The translations under genes were made by a program, and so were the position numbers. A DNA stretch of 7,576 nt from DASYAN01 sp036501345 (GTDB lineage Bacteria; Chloroflexota; Ktedonobacteria; Ktedonobacterales; Ktedonobacteraceae). Positions 1-5,659 of this stretch are shown piece by piece. Position 1 is the stretch's first letter. Each line of letters begins with the position of its first letter. The notes under the pieces are model-generated. The model worked only from the letters and a program-made list of their open reading frames with translations. It was not told the origin of the DNA and ran no database searches. The DNA lies in assembly GCA_036501345.1 (NCBI GenBank), contig DASYAN010000445.1:1-7576 (forward strand), read 5' to 3'.

Positions 1-243
1 CTACCTATCCAAGACAAAACGTATGATCAGCGCACCAGTATCTACGCCTTAGCCGCTAGCATGCACCACGCACTCACCAACGTCGCACCACCGCACTATC
101 CATTCTATCCACCAGTGCGCCTGCTCAATCCGGTTATTTCACCCGAGCTAGAAACAATCTTGAGTCGGGCTCTGATCGAAGAACCTTCCGCACGCTATCA
201 GAACTATGCTGCGCTTAGAAAAGCTATTCAACGCTTGCTATGA
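1..243 (+). CDS. Ser/Thr protein kinase-like protein, C-terminal end (partial)
   Basis: The frame is open from the left edge to TGA at 241-243 and gives the last 80 residues of a protein whose start lies outside the window. The segment DQRTSIYALAASMHHALTN (residues 9-27 of the fragment) matches kinase subdomain IX, normally D-x-R-S-D-I-Y-S-L-G-A-T-x-Y-x-L-L-T-G. ISPELETILSRAL followed by EEPSARYQNY matches the helix and invariant Arg of subdomain XI (dPxxRyqs). The domain ends within about 12 residues of the stop, so no C-terminal extracellular or sensor domain follows. The normally invariant Asp of subdomain IX is Ser here, and the following Gly is Ala, so the protein may be a weak kinase or a pseudokinase. 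The catalytic HRD and DFG motifs lie outside the window. No terminator is apparent after the stop. Confidence 0.75.
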   Translation, partial: LPIQDKTYDQRTSIYALAASMHHALTNVAPPHYPFYPPVRLLNPVISPELETILSRALIEEPSARYQNYAALRKAIQRLL

Positions 244-592
244 ATCTGCAGCCCACGTGAATAGTTCTTGAGCAGGTAATCATAAGTCCCTATATTCAAC
301 TTCCATATTTCGATTAATCTGCGAGCATCGAACAATGGACCACGTATAATATAGTATTTATCATAGTATAGAGTAGATAGAGCAGCATTCCAATCAGAAA
401 GGGCAGATCTTCCCACACTCTCTGCTGGAAAAGAAAGAAGATGCTGGCACCAATGACAAGCAAGAGCAGAGGATCAAAGGTAAATGAACTGATAAAGTAG
501 TCTATTCCTTGGTGAAGCAATTGAATGCTGTCAATACCTGTATCGAGCTTGGCATAGGCTGTATTGGGAACCCTTCCGTCATTCTTTCCCTT
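228..592 (-). pseudogene. Decayed fragment of a GT-C type membrane glycosyltransferase
   Basis: On the minus strand a frame is open from 592 to 314. It includes VPNTAYAKLDTGI, then two strongly hydrophobic stretches (DPLLLLVIGASIFFLF and LPFLIGMLLYLLYTMI). The PNT-x-YAKL motif followed by such spans is what I recall from bacterial mannosyl/arabinofuranosyl transferase-like membrane proteins (GT-C fold). The part upstream of PNT has no usable start: in-frame TGA lies at 593-595 and the first start-like codon is a TTG at 518-520. Near 360-375 the apparent homology moves to another frame, which reads YYDKYYIIRGPLFDARRLIE and ends at TGA 228-230, 16 bp inside the end of the kinase gene. I read this as a truncated, frameshifted remnant. 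The family assignment is from memory of motifs. A small two-span membrane protein started by the TTG is the alternative, but it has no good ribosome-binding site. Apart from the sigma promoter, this fragment is all I see in 244-641. Confidence 0.45.
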
Positions 593-604
593 TCACTCTC
601 ATTG

Positions 605-613
605 TGCTACACT
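605..613 (+). promoter_or_regulatory. Extended -10 promoter for the ECF sigma operon
   Basis: TGC-TACACT at 605-613 fits an extended -10 element about 28 bp before the ATG at 642, giving a leader of only about 20 nt. No convincing -35 is seen at 585-590 (TTTCCC), as extended -10 promoters can tolerate. I see no GGAAC...CGTC pair at ECF spacing, so self-activation by the encoded sigma factor is not supported by the sequence. Confidence 0.35.
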
Positions 614-641
614 AGCTTAAACCAAGACAAAAGGACAATAC

Positions 642-1286
642 ATGGGCAAGCTTGCGAGAGACGACGAAGAGAAACTCATTGCACGCAGTCAGCAGGGAGA
701 TATCGATGCATTCAATCAATTAGTCCTGTATTACCAGCAGGTTGTCTATAATACAGTTTTCCGCATACTCGGCGATTATGACACTGCAGCTGATGTGACA
801 CAAGAGACATTTATCTCGGCCTTGCGAGCAATTCATACATATCGTGGTAACTCCCTGTTCCGCGCTTGGCTATTGCGTATCGGCACGAATCTGGCTTGTG
901 ATCATTGGCGACGCATCCAGCGTCGTCCATCTGAGTCATTGGATTCCATCGCCGATGCAGAAGAATTATATACGCCTACCCTCATAGAAGCCCTGGCACA
1001 AACAGGACCGGATAGCAATCCTGAGGAAAACTTACTCACCCAGGAACTTCAGCAATTGATTCAGCGTGGGTTACAGGAACTCTCGCTTGACCAACGTACT
1101 GTTATCGTGCTGTACGACATTGAGGGTCTCACTTACGAAGAAGTCGCTCAGGCTACCCAAACAACATTGGGAACTGTCCGCTCACGCATATCACGTGCCC
1201 GAGCCCGTCTACGACTTTATCTGTCACAATATCAGGAACTTTTGCCACGCTCATACCGTCCTACTAGTAGAACAGACACCAATTGA
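642..1286 (+). CDS. ECF-family RNA polymerase sigma factor (sigma-70 family)
   Basis: The 214-residue protein has the usual ECF length with only the two core domains. Sigma region 2 spans about residues 20-93: DAFNQLVLYY, then AADVTQETFISALRA (49-63), then RAWLLRIGTNLACDHWRR (74-91), the core-binding and -10-melting helices. A variable acidic linker (about 98-130) precedes sigma region 4 (about 133-192). There ELSLDQRTVIVLYDIEGLTY leads into the helix-turn-helix LTYEEVAQATQTTLGTVRSR, which reads the -35 element. No extra C-terminal domain is present. The ATG is preceded by AAAAGGAC at 629-636, a well-placed ribosome-binding site. Its stop is 20 bp before the likely start of the zinc-type anti-sigma gene, so the pair should be co-transcribed and the sigma factor held inactive by its partner. 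The ECF subgroup and the signal cannot be read from the sequence. Confidence 0.93.
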   Translation: MGKLARDDEEKLIARSQQGDIDAFNQLVLYYQQVVYNTVFRILGDYDTAADVTQETFISALRAIHTYRGNSLFRAWLLRIGTNLACDHWRRIQRRPSESLDSIADAEELYTPTLIEALAQTGPDSNPEENLLTQELQQLIQRGLQELSLDQRTVIVLYDIEGLTYEEVAQATQTTLGTVRSRISRARARLRLYLSQYQELLPRSYRPTSRTDTN

Positions 1287-1295
1287 CATTATCAC

Positions 1296-1303
1296 GGAGG
1301 AGG
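1296..1303 (+). promoter_or_regulatory. Strong ribosome-binding site that decides the anti-sigma start
   Basis: GGAGGAGG lies 3 nt (or 6 nt counting from its first GGAGG) before GTG at 1307. The longer frame would start at TTG 1283, overlapping the sigma stop, and would have this site inside its coding sequence with no ribosome-binding site of its own. I therefore start the anti-sigma gene at 1307. Confidence 0.75.
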
Positions 1304-1306
1304 CCC

Positions 1307-2080
1307 GTGCCAAAACATCATTCGCATCTGACAACCGAGCAGTTCTCTGCCTTCCTTGATCAACAGCTTTCTGTACAGGAGCAATCTACATGTCAAGCAC
1401 ACCTGAGCACCTGTGAGCTATGTCAACAACAGTTAGCAGAGCTGCAGCAGACTGTTCTATTAGTACGTGCCTTACCACGCGTGCCAGTACCCCGATCATT
1501 TGTATTGCCCGTTGAAGCGACTATACAGAGCGCAACTATAGCTGAAGAAGAGGCTTCCACACCACAAACAGCAAAACCGATACACAATCGCGTATTGGTT
1601 TTGCCCCGCTATGTCCGCACAACAATGCGTATCGCAAGCTCGCTCGTGGCTGTTTTAGGACTGTTCTTCATACTCTCTGGGCTTCTGACGATAGTATCAC
1701 CCAAAGCGGAAACCTCCCGACTATCTACTCCCTTCGAGATAAGTACAAAGATCCGAGCCCCATATCCTTCACCCAATACACATCAAGTACAGCCACTTGC
1801 AGGGGCAGCTGCCTCATCACCAAATGTTCCTCACCCACAGATACTAGTAGGAGCTGCAGCATCTTCATCCAATGCTTCTCAGCCACAGCTACCTGCGGGA
1901 CCTGCAAACCCTCAGACATCAGATCACTTGTCAAGCTCCCCTCAACAACAGCTGCTGATCTCTTTCTTTAATCTGAGTACGCCAGAGGGACACTTGAGCA
2001 TTGGGCTACTGCTCTTCATTGCTGGGATCGTGAGTGTCATATTAATCACTAGATTAGTTGATCCTTCGCCACATAGATGA
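1307..2080 (+). CDS. Zinc-finger (zf-HC2/ZAS) anti-sigma factor with two membrane spans
   Basis: The 257-residue protein (GTG start) follows the ECF sigma gene and should bind and sequester it at the inner membrane face. The N-terminal zinc-binding anti-sigma domain carries the signature H32-x3-C36-x2-C39 (HLSTCELC), after a helix TTEQFSAFLDQQLS. A first membrane span lies at about 109-131 (IASSLVAVLGLFFILSGLL). A second lies at about 230-250 (SIGLLLFIAGIVSVILI), ending four residues after a short RLVDPSPHR tail. The roughly 100 residues between them are rich in Pro, Ala, Ser and Gln, look disordered, and contain tandem 16-residue repeats (163-194 plus a partial third). With the zinc domain inside, this loop is predicted outside and both termini inside. 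Many anti-sigma factors of this class have one span, so the hairpin topology is unusual. Release could be by zinc/redox chemistry at the Cys pair or by proteolysis of the loop; the sequence does not decide. Confidence 0.88.
   Translation: MPKHHSHLTTEQFSAFLDQQLSVQEQSTCQAHLSTCELCQQQLAELQQTVLLVRALPRVPVPRSFVLPVEATIQSATIAEEEASTPQTAKPIHNRVLVLPRYVRTTMRIASSLVAVLGLFFILSGLLTIVSPKAETSRLSTPFEISTKIRAPYPSPNTHQVQPLAGAAASSPNVPHPQILVGAAASSSNASQPQLPAGPANPQTSDHLSSSPQQQLLISFFNLSTPEGHLSIGLLLFIAGIVSVILITRLVDPSPHR
1793..1918 (+). repeat. Tandem 48-bp coding repeats in the anti-sigma loop
   Basis: Two adjacent 16-codon units are aligned without gaps: PLAGAAASSPNVPHPQ (1793-1840) and ILVGAAASSSNASQPQ (1841-1888). 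A partial third begins LPAGPANPQ at 1889. The nucleotide copies are clearly diverged, so the duplication is not recent. The units fall wholly in the predicted extracytoplasmic loop. Confidence 0.7.
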
Positions 2081-2210
2081 CGGGGAATTCTTCCCTTGCC
2101 CGGGGGGATCTGCCACTGACCATCACAGGTACAGCAAATAGAGGCTCCACGAAAGGAATGCCACTTGTCTCCCCATAGCTTATGCAAGGGATTTTACGCG
2201 GTGGAGGGAA

Positions 2211-2243
2211 TAAAAAAGAGGCCTCTGTATTCGAGAGGCCTCT
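2211..2243 (-). terminator. Intrinsic terminator of the upstream-inactive HtrA gene
   Basis: Read on the minus strand, AGAGGCCTCT (2234-2243) and AGAGGCCTCT (2217-2226) form a 10-bp stem around a 7-nt loop, followed directly by a T6 tract (complement of 2212-2217). It starts 13 bp past the stop codon at 2257-2259. On the plus strand no T tract follows, so it would not clearly end transcription of the convergent anti-sigma gene. The rest of the 2081-2210 spacer holds no gene that I can support. Confidence 0.85.
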
Positions 2244-2256
2244 GTATGAAAATCAC

Positions 2257-3609
2257 TTAGCCAGCTTGCAACTCGCCGAGTGTAACATTGAACGCCAATT
2301 GTTGATCACCACGATAGACATTAACAGAGACCTTATCACCTGGAGCTTTAGTAGCCAACACATCTTCTAGGGTGCTCTCATTATCTACTTCCTTGCCCGC
2401 TAACCCTACAATCACATCCCCTTGCTGCAATCCAGCCTGTGCACCTGGTCCATCGCTGTCTACTTCAGTAATATATACTCCATGACTAACAGCGAGATCA
2501 TCCCAGGCCTGCAGACCAGCATCAACAGTTCTACTAGTTATGTCCAGTGCGGCCCGACCAGTATGAGCCACGTTACCATTCTGGATGATCTGTGGCAAGA
2601 TCCGTTTTACTTGATTGATTGGAATAGCAAAGCCAACACCATCAGCAGGAGCATCGAACCTGGGATCAATTGCAATCAGGGTCGGAATACCAATCACATT
2701 TCCCTGTAAGTCAGCCAGAGCTCCACCACCATTGCCCAGATTGACAGGCGCATCAGTCTGAATGGCATTGGGGATCATTGGTCCATGATGCTCAGGCACA
2801 CTGCGGTTTAGAGCACTCACAATTCCATGAGTTGTTGTCTCCGTCATTCCCAGTGAGGTACCAACTGCCAGTACATCTTCTCCCACCTGCAGTGCCGATG
2901 AGTCACCTAACGTTGCTACAACCATGTTTGCTGGTGGATCAATTTTCAAGATTGCCAGATCATCCATTGGATCAGTTCCCGCAATCTGGACGTTTTCTAT
3001 CTTGTTGCCATCAGCAAAGACCACTTCTATCGCTTCACCCTGGTCAATCACGTGATTGTTGGTCACAATATAGCCCGCTTTATCTACTACAACCCCTGAA
3101 GCACGCTCAACTTGCTCGCCCATCATAGACATCGCGGTCACATTCACCTGTACAACTGAGGGTTTGACTTTTGCAATGGCAGCTTCACGTGCTGCCTCGA
3201 TATTATTACCTGTCAGCAGCGAATTTCCACTAGGCAGAAATCCGGTCGCATTTCTGTTAAACGTCCAACCCGCAAAGAGACCAACCCCGAAGACAGAGGC
3301 AATTACCATAGTGAGAGCCAGAATGGCCACACTGTGTGATCCACGCGCAGACGATTTCACCGATGGTGCTACAGATATCTTACCAGAAGTATTCCACAAA
3401 GGAGGACTTTCCTGCCAAGCTGCTTGTACAAGCTCCTCTCTTGGAGATTCATAAGATGGCGTCTCAGACCAGTATTTGTTCTCCCCCTCATTTGGCCGAC
3501 GAGACTGCCTTTCCTCCTGATATAACTCCCCCTCAGAACCCTGCCACGGTACCTGTGACCCAGATTGGAAAGGCTCTGTTGACTGATCATTGGCATCTGA
3601 ATGAAGCAT
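2257..3609 (-). CDS. HtrA/S1C-type membrane-anchored protein with PDZ domain, predicted pseudoprotease
   Basis: The 450-residue protein is a paralogue of the neighbour at 3938-5305. It has a polar N-terminal region (1-92), one membrane anchor (about 93-115, VAILALTMVIASVFGVGLFAGW), a trypsin-like double-barrel domain (about 138-345) and one PDZ domain (about 350-448). The anchor predicts a cytoplasmic N terminus and an extracytoplasmic protease domain, as in DegS-like HtrA proteins. His186 (TNNHV) and Asp217 (DDLAI) of the triad are kept, but the catalytic Ser is Gly294 (NLGNGGGAL; codon GGT at 2728-2730). GNPLG is GTSLG (250-254) and the PDZ LGI loop is LDI (355-357). I infer loss of peptidase activity; the intact 450-codon frame argues against a plain pseudogene. 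A GTG at 3631-3633 would add eight residues. I prefer ATG 3607-3609 because AAGGAG (complement of 3619-3624) lies 9 nt before it and the protein then starts like its paralogue (M-x-H-x-DANDQS). Confidence 0.9.
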   Translation of the reverse strand: MLHSDANDQSTEPFQSGSQVPWQGSEGELYQEERQSRRPNEGENKYWSETPSYESPREELVQAAWQESPPLWNTSGKISVAPSVKSSARGSHSVAILALTMVIASVFGVGLFAGWTFNRNATGFLPSGNSLLTGNNIEAAREAAIAKVKPSVVQVNVTAMSMMGEQVERASGVVVDKAGYIVTNNHVIDQGEAIEVVFADGNKIENVQIAGTDPMDDLAILKIDPPANMVVATLGDSSALQVGEDVLAVGTSLGMTETTTHGIVSALNRSVPEHHGPMIPNAIQTDAPVNLGNGGGALADLQGNVIGIPTLIAIDPRFDAPADGVGFAIPINQVKRILPQIIQNGNVAHTGRAALDITSRTVDAGLQAWDDLAVSHGVYITEVDSDGPGAQAGLQQGDVIVGLAGKEVDNESTLEDVLATKAPGDKVSVNVYRGDQQLAFNVTLGELQAG

Positions 3610-3656
3610 CCTGCCATTCTCCTTCTGATCCACCAGATCTTGCTATTCTTGACATT

Positions 3657-3685
3657 ATTACAGCGACAAAACTTCTACTCGTTAA
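3657..3685 (-). promoter_or_regulatory. Likely promoter of the inactive HtrA copy
   Basis: Minus-strand TTAACG (complement of 3680-3685), 17 bp, TGTAAT (complement of 3657-3662). The support is alignment with the promoter of the paralogue: both have GTATTAAC upstream and GCT(A/G)TAATAATG at the -10. The second base of the -10, normally A, is G here. It would give a leader of about 40-45 nt. Confidence 0.45.
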
Positions 3686-3870
3686 TACTTACAGCGGTCT
3701 TGGGAAAGACTAAGCCCACAGCTTTTCAAAAGTCTGCCTCAAACCTTTGTTGAAAGAACGAGTGCCAGGACTGCTCTTGCTAGTCAGACTCAGCAGCAAC
3801 CTTCCGCTTAGTCAATTGTAGTAGAAGTTTGCACCTTTCTCCAGGGGGAAAGAGGGACAGTTCTCCATTC

Positions 3871-3921
3871 AAACAAAGAAAAGAGACAAGGAGGAGTGCT
3901 CCTTGTCTCTTTTCTTTGTTT
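3871..3921 (-). terminator. 23-bp perfect hairpin, likely bidirectional terminator of the active HtrA gene
   Basis: The left arm 3871-3893 and right arm 3899-3921 are perfect complements over 23 bp, with a 5-nt loop (GAGTG). The inner half (AAGAGACAAGGAG) is GC-richer. The outer half is A-rich on one arm and T-rich on the other, so either strand gives a stem followed by TCTTTTCTTTGTTT. It begins 16 bp past the stop codon at 3938-3940. It should separate the two HtrA genes into different transcripts. Confidence 0.85.
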
Positions 3922-3937
3922 ATCTACAAACGCAAGC

Positions 3938-5305
3938 CTAACTAGCCTGCAACTCGCCGAGTGTAACATTAAACGTCAATTGTTGATTGCCACGATAGAC
4001 ACGGACGGAGACCTTAGCACCCGGAGCTTTGGCAGCCAACACATCCCCTAAGGATGCATTATTATCAATTTCCTTGCCATCTACCGCCACAATCACATCC
4101 CCTTGCTGCAATCCAGCCTGTGCAGCTGGCCCATTGCTCTGTACTCCAGCAACAAACACGCCATGATCAACTGGCAGATTATCCATATCATGTAGATCAG
4201 AAACATCCTGACTACTTATCCCCAATGCTGCTCGGCCAGTATGAGTTACTGTTCCACTTTGGATGATCTGTGGCACGATAAGTTTAACCTGATTGATCGG
4301 AATAGCAAAACCAACACCACTTGCAGGAGCATTGAACTCGGGATCAATTGCAGTCAATGTTGGAATACCAATTACATTTCCCTGCAAGTCAGCCAGAGCC
4401 CCTCCACTATTGCCTGGATTGATGGGCGCATCGGTCTGAATGGTATTAGGAATGGTCGTATTAGACTCAGACACACTACGATCCAGCGCACTGATAATGC
4501 CATGAGTCACTGTCTCCGTAATTCCTAGCGGGTTACCGACCGCCAGTACTTCCTCTCCTATCTGCAGCTTCGACGAGTCACCTAATGTTGCTACAACCAT
4601 GTTTGCTGGTGGGGTCAACTTCAACACCGCTAGATCATCGTTAGGATCAGTCCCTGCCACCTGGACATTTTCTATTTTGTTGCCATCGGCAAACACCACC
4701 TCTACTGATTGGCTCCCCTGAACTACATGGTTATTGGTTACAACATAGCCCCGTTTATCCACTATAACCCCAGAACCACTCTGCGTTCCCTGGTTTCCCC
4801 TTCTATCTGTTACTGACGCATTTATCTGTACAACCGCAGGCTTAACTTTTGCAATGGCTGCTTCGCGCACTGTCTCGATATTATTACCCGTCAGAGGAGG
4901 AACTATCGGCTGCGAAGCTGTTCCAGACTGCAATGCAGGCACAGTAGTGGCAGTTGTACCACCAGCACTATTCCTGGCAAAATCCCAACCTGCGAAAAGG
5001 CCAACCCCAAAAATCGTGGCCATTATCGCACTGAGAACCAGAATGGATACAGTCCGTAACCCACGAGTTGCGTGGTTCACCGATGGTGCAGCAACTAGCT
5101 TACCAGGAGGACTCCACTGAGGAGGATACTCCCGATAAGCCGTTTGTACGGGATCCCCTTCTGGTAATGGAGAAGATGGCATCCCAGGCTGGTATGTGCC
5201 CTCCTCTGGCTGATAAGGCCGCTTTTCCTCGCTAGGCGGCCAGGGAGTGTGTGATACCAGTCGATATGGTACATTAGATTGGTCATTGGCATCTGGATGA
5301 GACAT
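3938..5305 (-). CDS. Membrane-anchored HtrA/DegP-type S1C serine protease with PDZ domain
   Basis: This 455-residue trypsin-like serine endopeptidase should act on misfolded or signal proteins outside the membrane. Order: polar, Pro-rich cytoplasmic N terminus (1-83); one membrane anchor (about 84-106, TVSILVLSAIMATIFGVGLF), with Arg on both flanks; a Thr/Pro/Gln-rich linker (about 112-137) that the paralogue lacks; protease domain (about 140-350); PDZ (about 356-453). The triad is complete: His193 (TNNHV), Asp224 (NDDLAVLK) and Ser300 (NPGNSGGAL). The oxyanion-side GNPLG (258-261 region) and the PDZ loop GRAALGI (357-363) are canonical, as is GVGFAIPIN. Start ATG 5303-5305 has AAGGAGGAGG (complement of 5311-5320) 5 nt upstream. 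The gene has its own promoter and terminator, so it is not obviously co-transcribed with the inactive copy. One PDZ and one anchor are the usual plan for Gram-positive HtrA and DegS proteins. Confidence 0.94.
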   Translation of the reverse strand: MSHPDANDQSNVPYRLVSHTPWPPSEEKRPYQPEEGTYQPGMPSSPLPEGDPVQTAYREYPPQWSPPGKLVAAPSVNHATRGLRTVSILVLSAIMATIFGVGLFAGWDFARNSAGGTTATTVPALQSGTASQPIVPPLTGNNIETVREAAIAKVKPAVVQINASVTDRRGNQGTQSGSGVIVDKRGYVVTNNHVVQGSQSVEVVFADGNKIENVQVAGTDPNDDLAVLKLTPPANMVVATLGDSSKLQIGEEVLAVGNPLGITETVTHGIISALDRSVSESNTTIPNTIQTDAPINPGNSGGALADLQGNVIGIPTLTAIDPEFNAPASGVGFAIPINQVKLIVPQIIQSGTVTHTGRAALGISSQDVSDLHDMDNLPVDHGVFVAGVQSNGPAAQAGLQQGDVIVAVDGKEIDNNASLGDVLAAKAPGAKVSVRVYRGNQQLTFNVTLGELQAS

Positions 5306-5341
5306 TTTGCCCTCCTCCTTACTAAACCAAATTTCGCCATT

Positions 5342-5368
5342 ATTATAGCTATAAGTTCAGTTTGTTAA
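5342..5368 (-). promoter_or_regulatory. Promoter of the active HtrA gene, overlapped by a palindrome
   Basis: Minus-strand TTAACA (complement of 5363-5368), 15 bp, TATAAT (complement of 5342-5347), ending 36 bp before the start codon. The -10 is consensus but the spacer is short. A perfect 12-bp palindrome TTATAGCTATAA (5343-5354) covers most of the -10 and could be a repressor or activator site. The paralogue's promoter lacks it. Confidence 0.5.
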
Positions 5369-5412
5369 TACACAAACATAAGTCTACACGGATAGGTACC
5401 CAACAAACAATC

Positions 5413-5441
5413 TTGCCAACCGCCTTCCACACCTATATAAT
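5413..5441 (+). promoter_or_regulatory. Sigma-A-type promoter of the TPR gene
   Basis: TTGCCA (5413-5418), exactly 17 bp, TATAAT (5436-5441). This is the best housekeeping-type promoter in the window. Transcription would begin near 5448, leaving an untranslated leader of about 215-220 nt before GTG 5666. Confidence 0.7.
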
Positions 5442-5457
5442 AGCTCTATAGGATGAA

Positions 5458-5484
5458 AAATCTTTTAAAGATTTGTAAAGATTT
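5458..5484 (+). repeat. Three copies of an AAAGATTT octamer just after the TPR transcription start
   Basis: AAATCTTT (5458-5465, inverted), AAAGATTT (5467-5474) and AAAGATTT (5477-5484). The first two form a dyad around a single base. The second and third are direct repeats one helical turn (10 bp) apart. This is an operator-like arrangement about 10-35 bp downstream of the predicted start, but AT-rich DNA gives such repeats fairly often. Confidence 0.35.
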
Positions 5485-5487
5485 TGT

Positions 5488-5541
5488 GTGAACTACCACG
5501 GGCCTAAAAGCATCGTAACTTCGAAAGAAGTTTGAGTTCAC
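5488..5541 (+). promoter_or_regulatory. Predicted structured element in the TPR mRNA leader
   Basis: An outer 7-bp stem GTGAACT (5488-5494) with AGTTCAC (5535-5541) encloses a 6-bp hairpin AACTTC-GAAA-GAAGTT (5517-5532) whose loop is a GNRA tetraloop. The unpaired 5495-5516 contains GGGCCTAAAAG. It could be a regulatory RNA fold. I do not recognise it as a known riboswitch class. Confidence 0.35.
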
Positions 5542-5636
5542 CTCTCTGATCATAGTGCATTTGATTTTTGTATGCAAGTATCGAAAAAAGTTATTAATCA
5601 GGTTTGGTAATCAAATCAAGTAACGTACGTATTACG

Positions 5637-5659
5637 AAAGGAGGCGGCATTTATGCCGC
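5637..5659 (+). promoter_or_regulatory. Shine-Dalgarno followed by a hairpin in front of the TPR start
   Basis: AAAGGAGG (5637-5644) is near-perfect but lies 21 nt before GTG 5666, too far for normal initiation. The gap contains GCGGCAT-TT-ATGCCGC (5644-5659). If this stem forms, about 6 nt remain between it and the GTG, bringing the ribosome-binding site to normal distance. If it does not form, the site instead serves ATG 5653, 8 nt away. Confidence 0.5.

Larger units (their letters stand above)
3634..3937. other. Intergenic spacer between the two HtrA paralogues
   Basis: This stretch of about 300 bp holds no supported gene. It contains the promoter of the downstream copy (3657-3685) and the long terminator hairpin of the upstream copy (3871-3921). 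Between them, at 3686-3870, I see only minor inverted repeats: CTTTTCAAAAG around 3722-3732, and CTTTC/GAAAG flanking an 8-nt loop at about 3835-3853. I assign neither a function. Confidence 0.6.

Noticed and set aside
1283..1306. Longer anti-sigma frame starting at TTG 1283
   Set aside because: It overlaps the sigma stop and lacks a ribosome-binding site, while GGAGGAGG stands right before GTG 1307.
2083..2095. GGGAA-TTC-TTCCC hairpin as terminator of the anti-sigma gene
   Set aside because: The stem is only 5 bp with a 3-nt loop and no T tract follows.
1942..2187. Minus-strand frame of 81 codons containing Cys-rich CCTCDGQW
   Set aside because: Most of it is antisense to the anti-sigma gene; there is no start signal and I could not match the Cys-rich part to any family.
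3610..3633. GTG start at 3631-3633 adding eight residues to the inactive HtrA copy
   Set aside because: The AAGGAG site lies inside this stretch and fits ATG 3607-3609, and the paralogue begins at the equivalent Met.
3649..3677. Plus-strand TTGACA at 3649-3654 as a promoter
   Set aside because: No acceptable -10 lies 16-18 bp downstream (CTTCTA) and no plus-strand gene follows.
3669..3830. 11-bp inverted repeat AGTAGAAGTTT (complement at 3669-3679, direct at 3820-3830)
   Set aside because: The arms are 140 bp apart with no mobile-element features, so chance is a sufficient explanation.
5488..5541. Cyclic-di-GMP (GEMM) type riboswitch, suggested by a GAAA tetraloop and GGCCTAAA
   Set aside because: The order of tetraloop and receptor-like segment is reversed, and the conserved core nucleotides of the class are not found.
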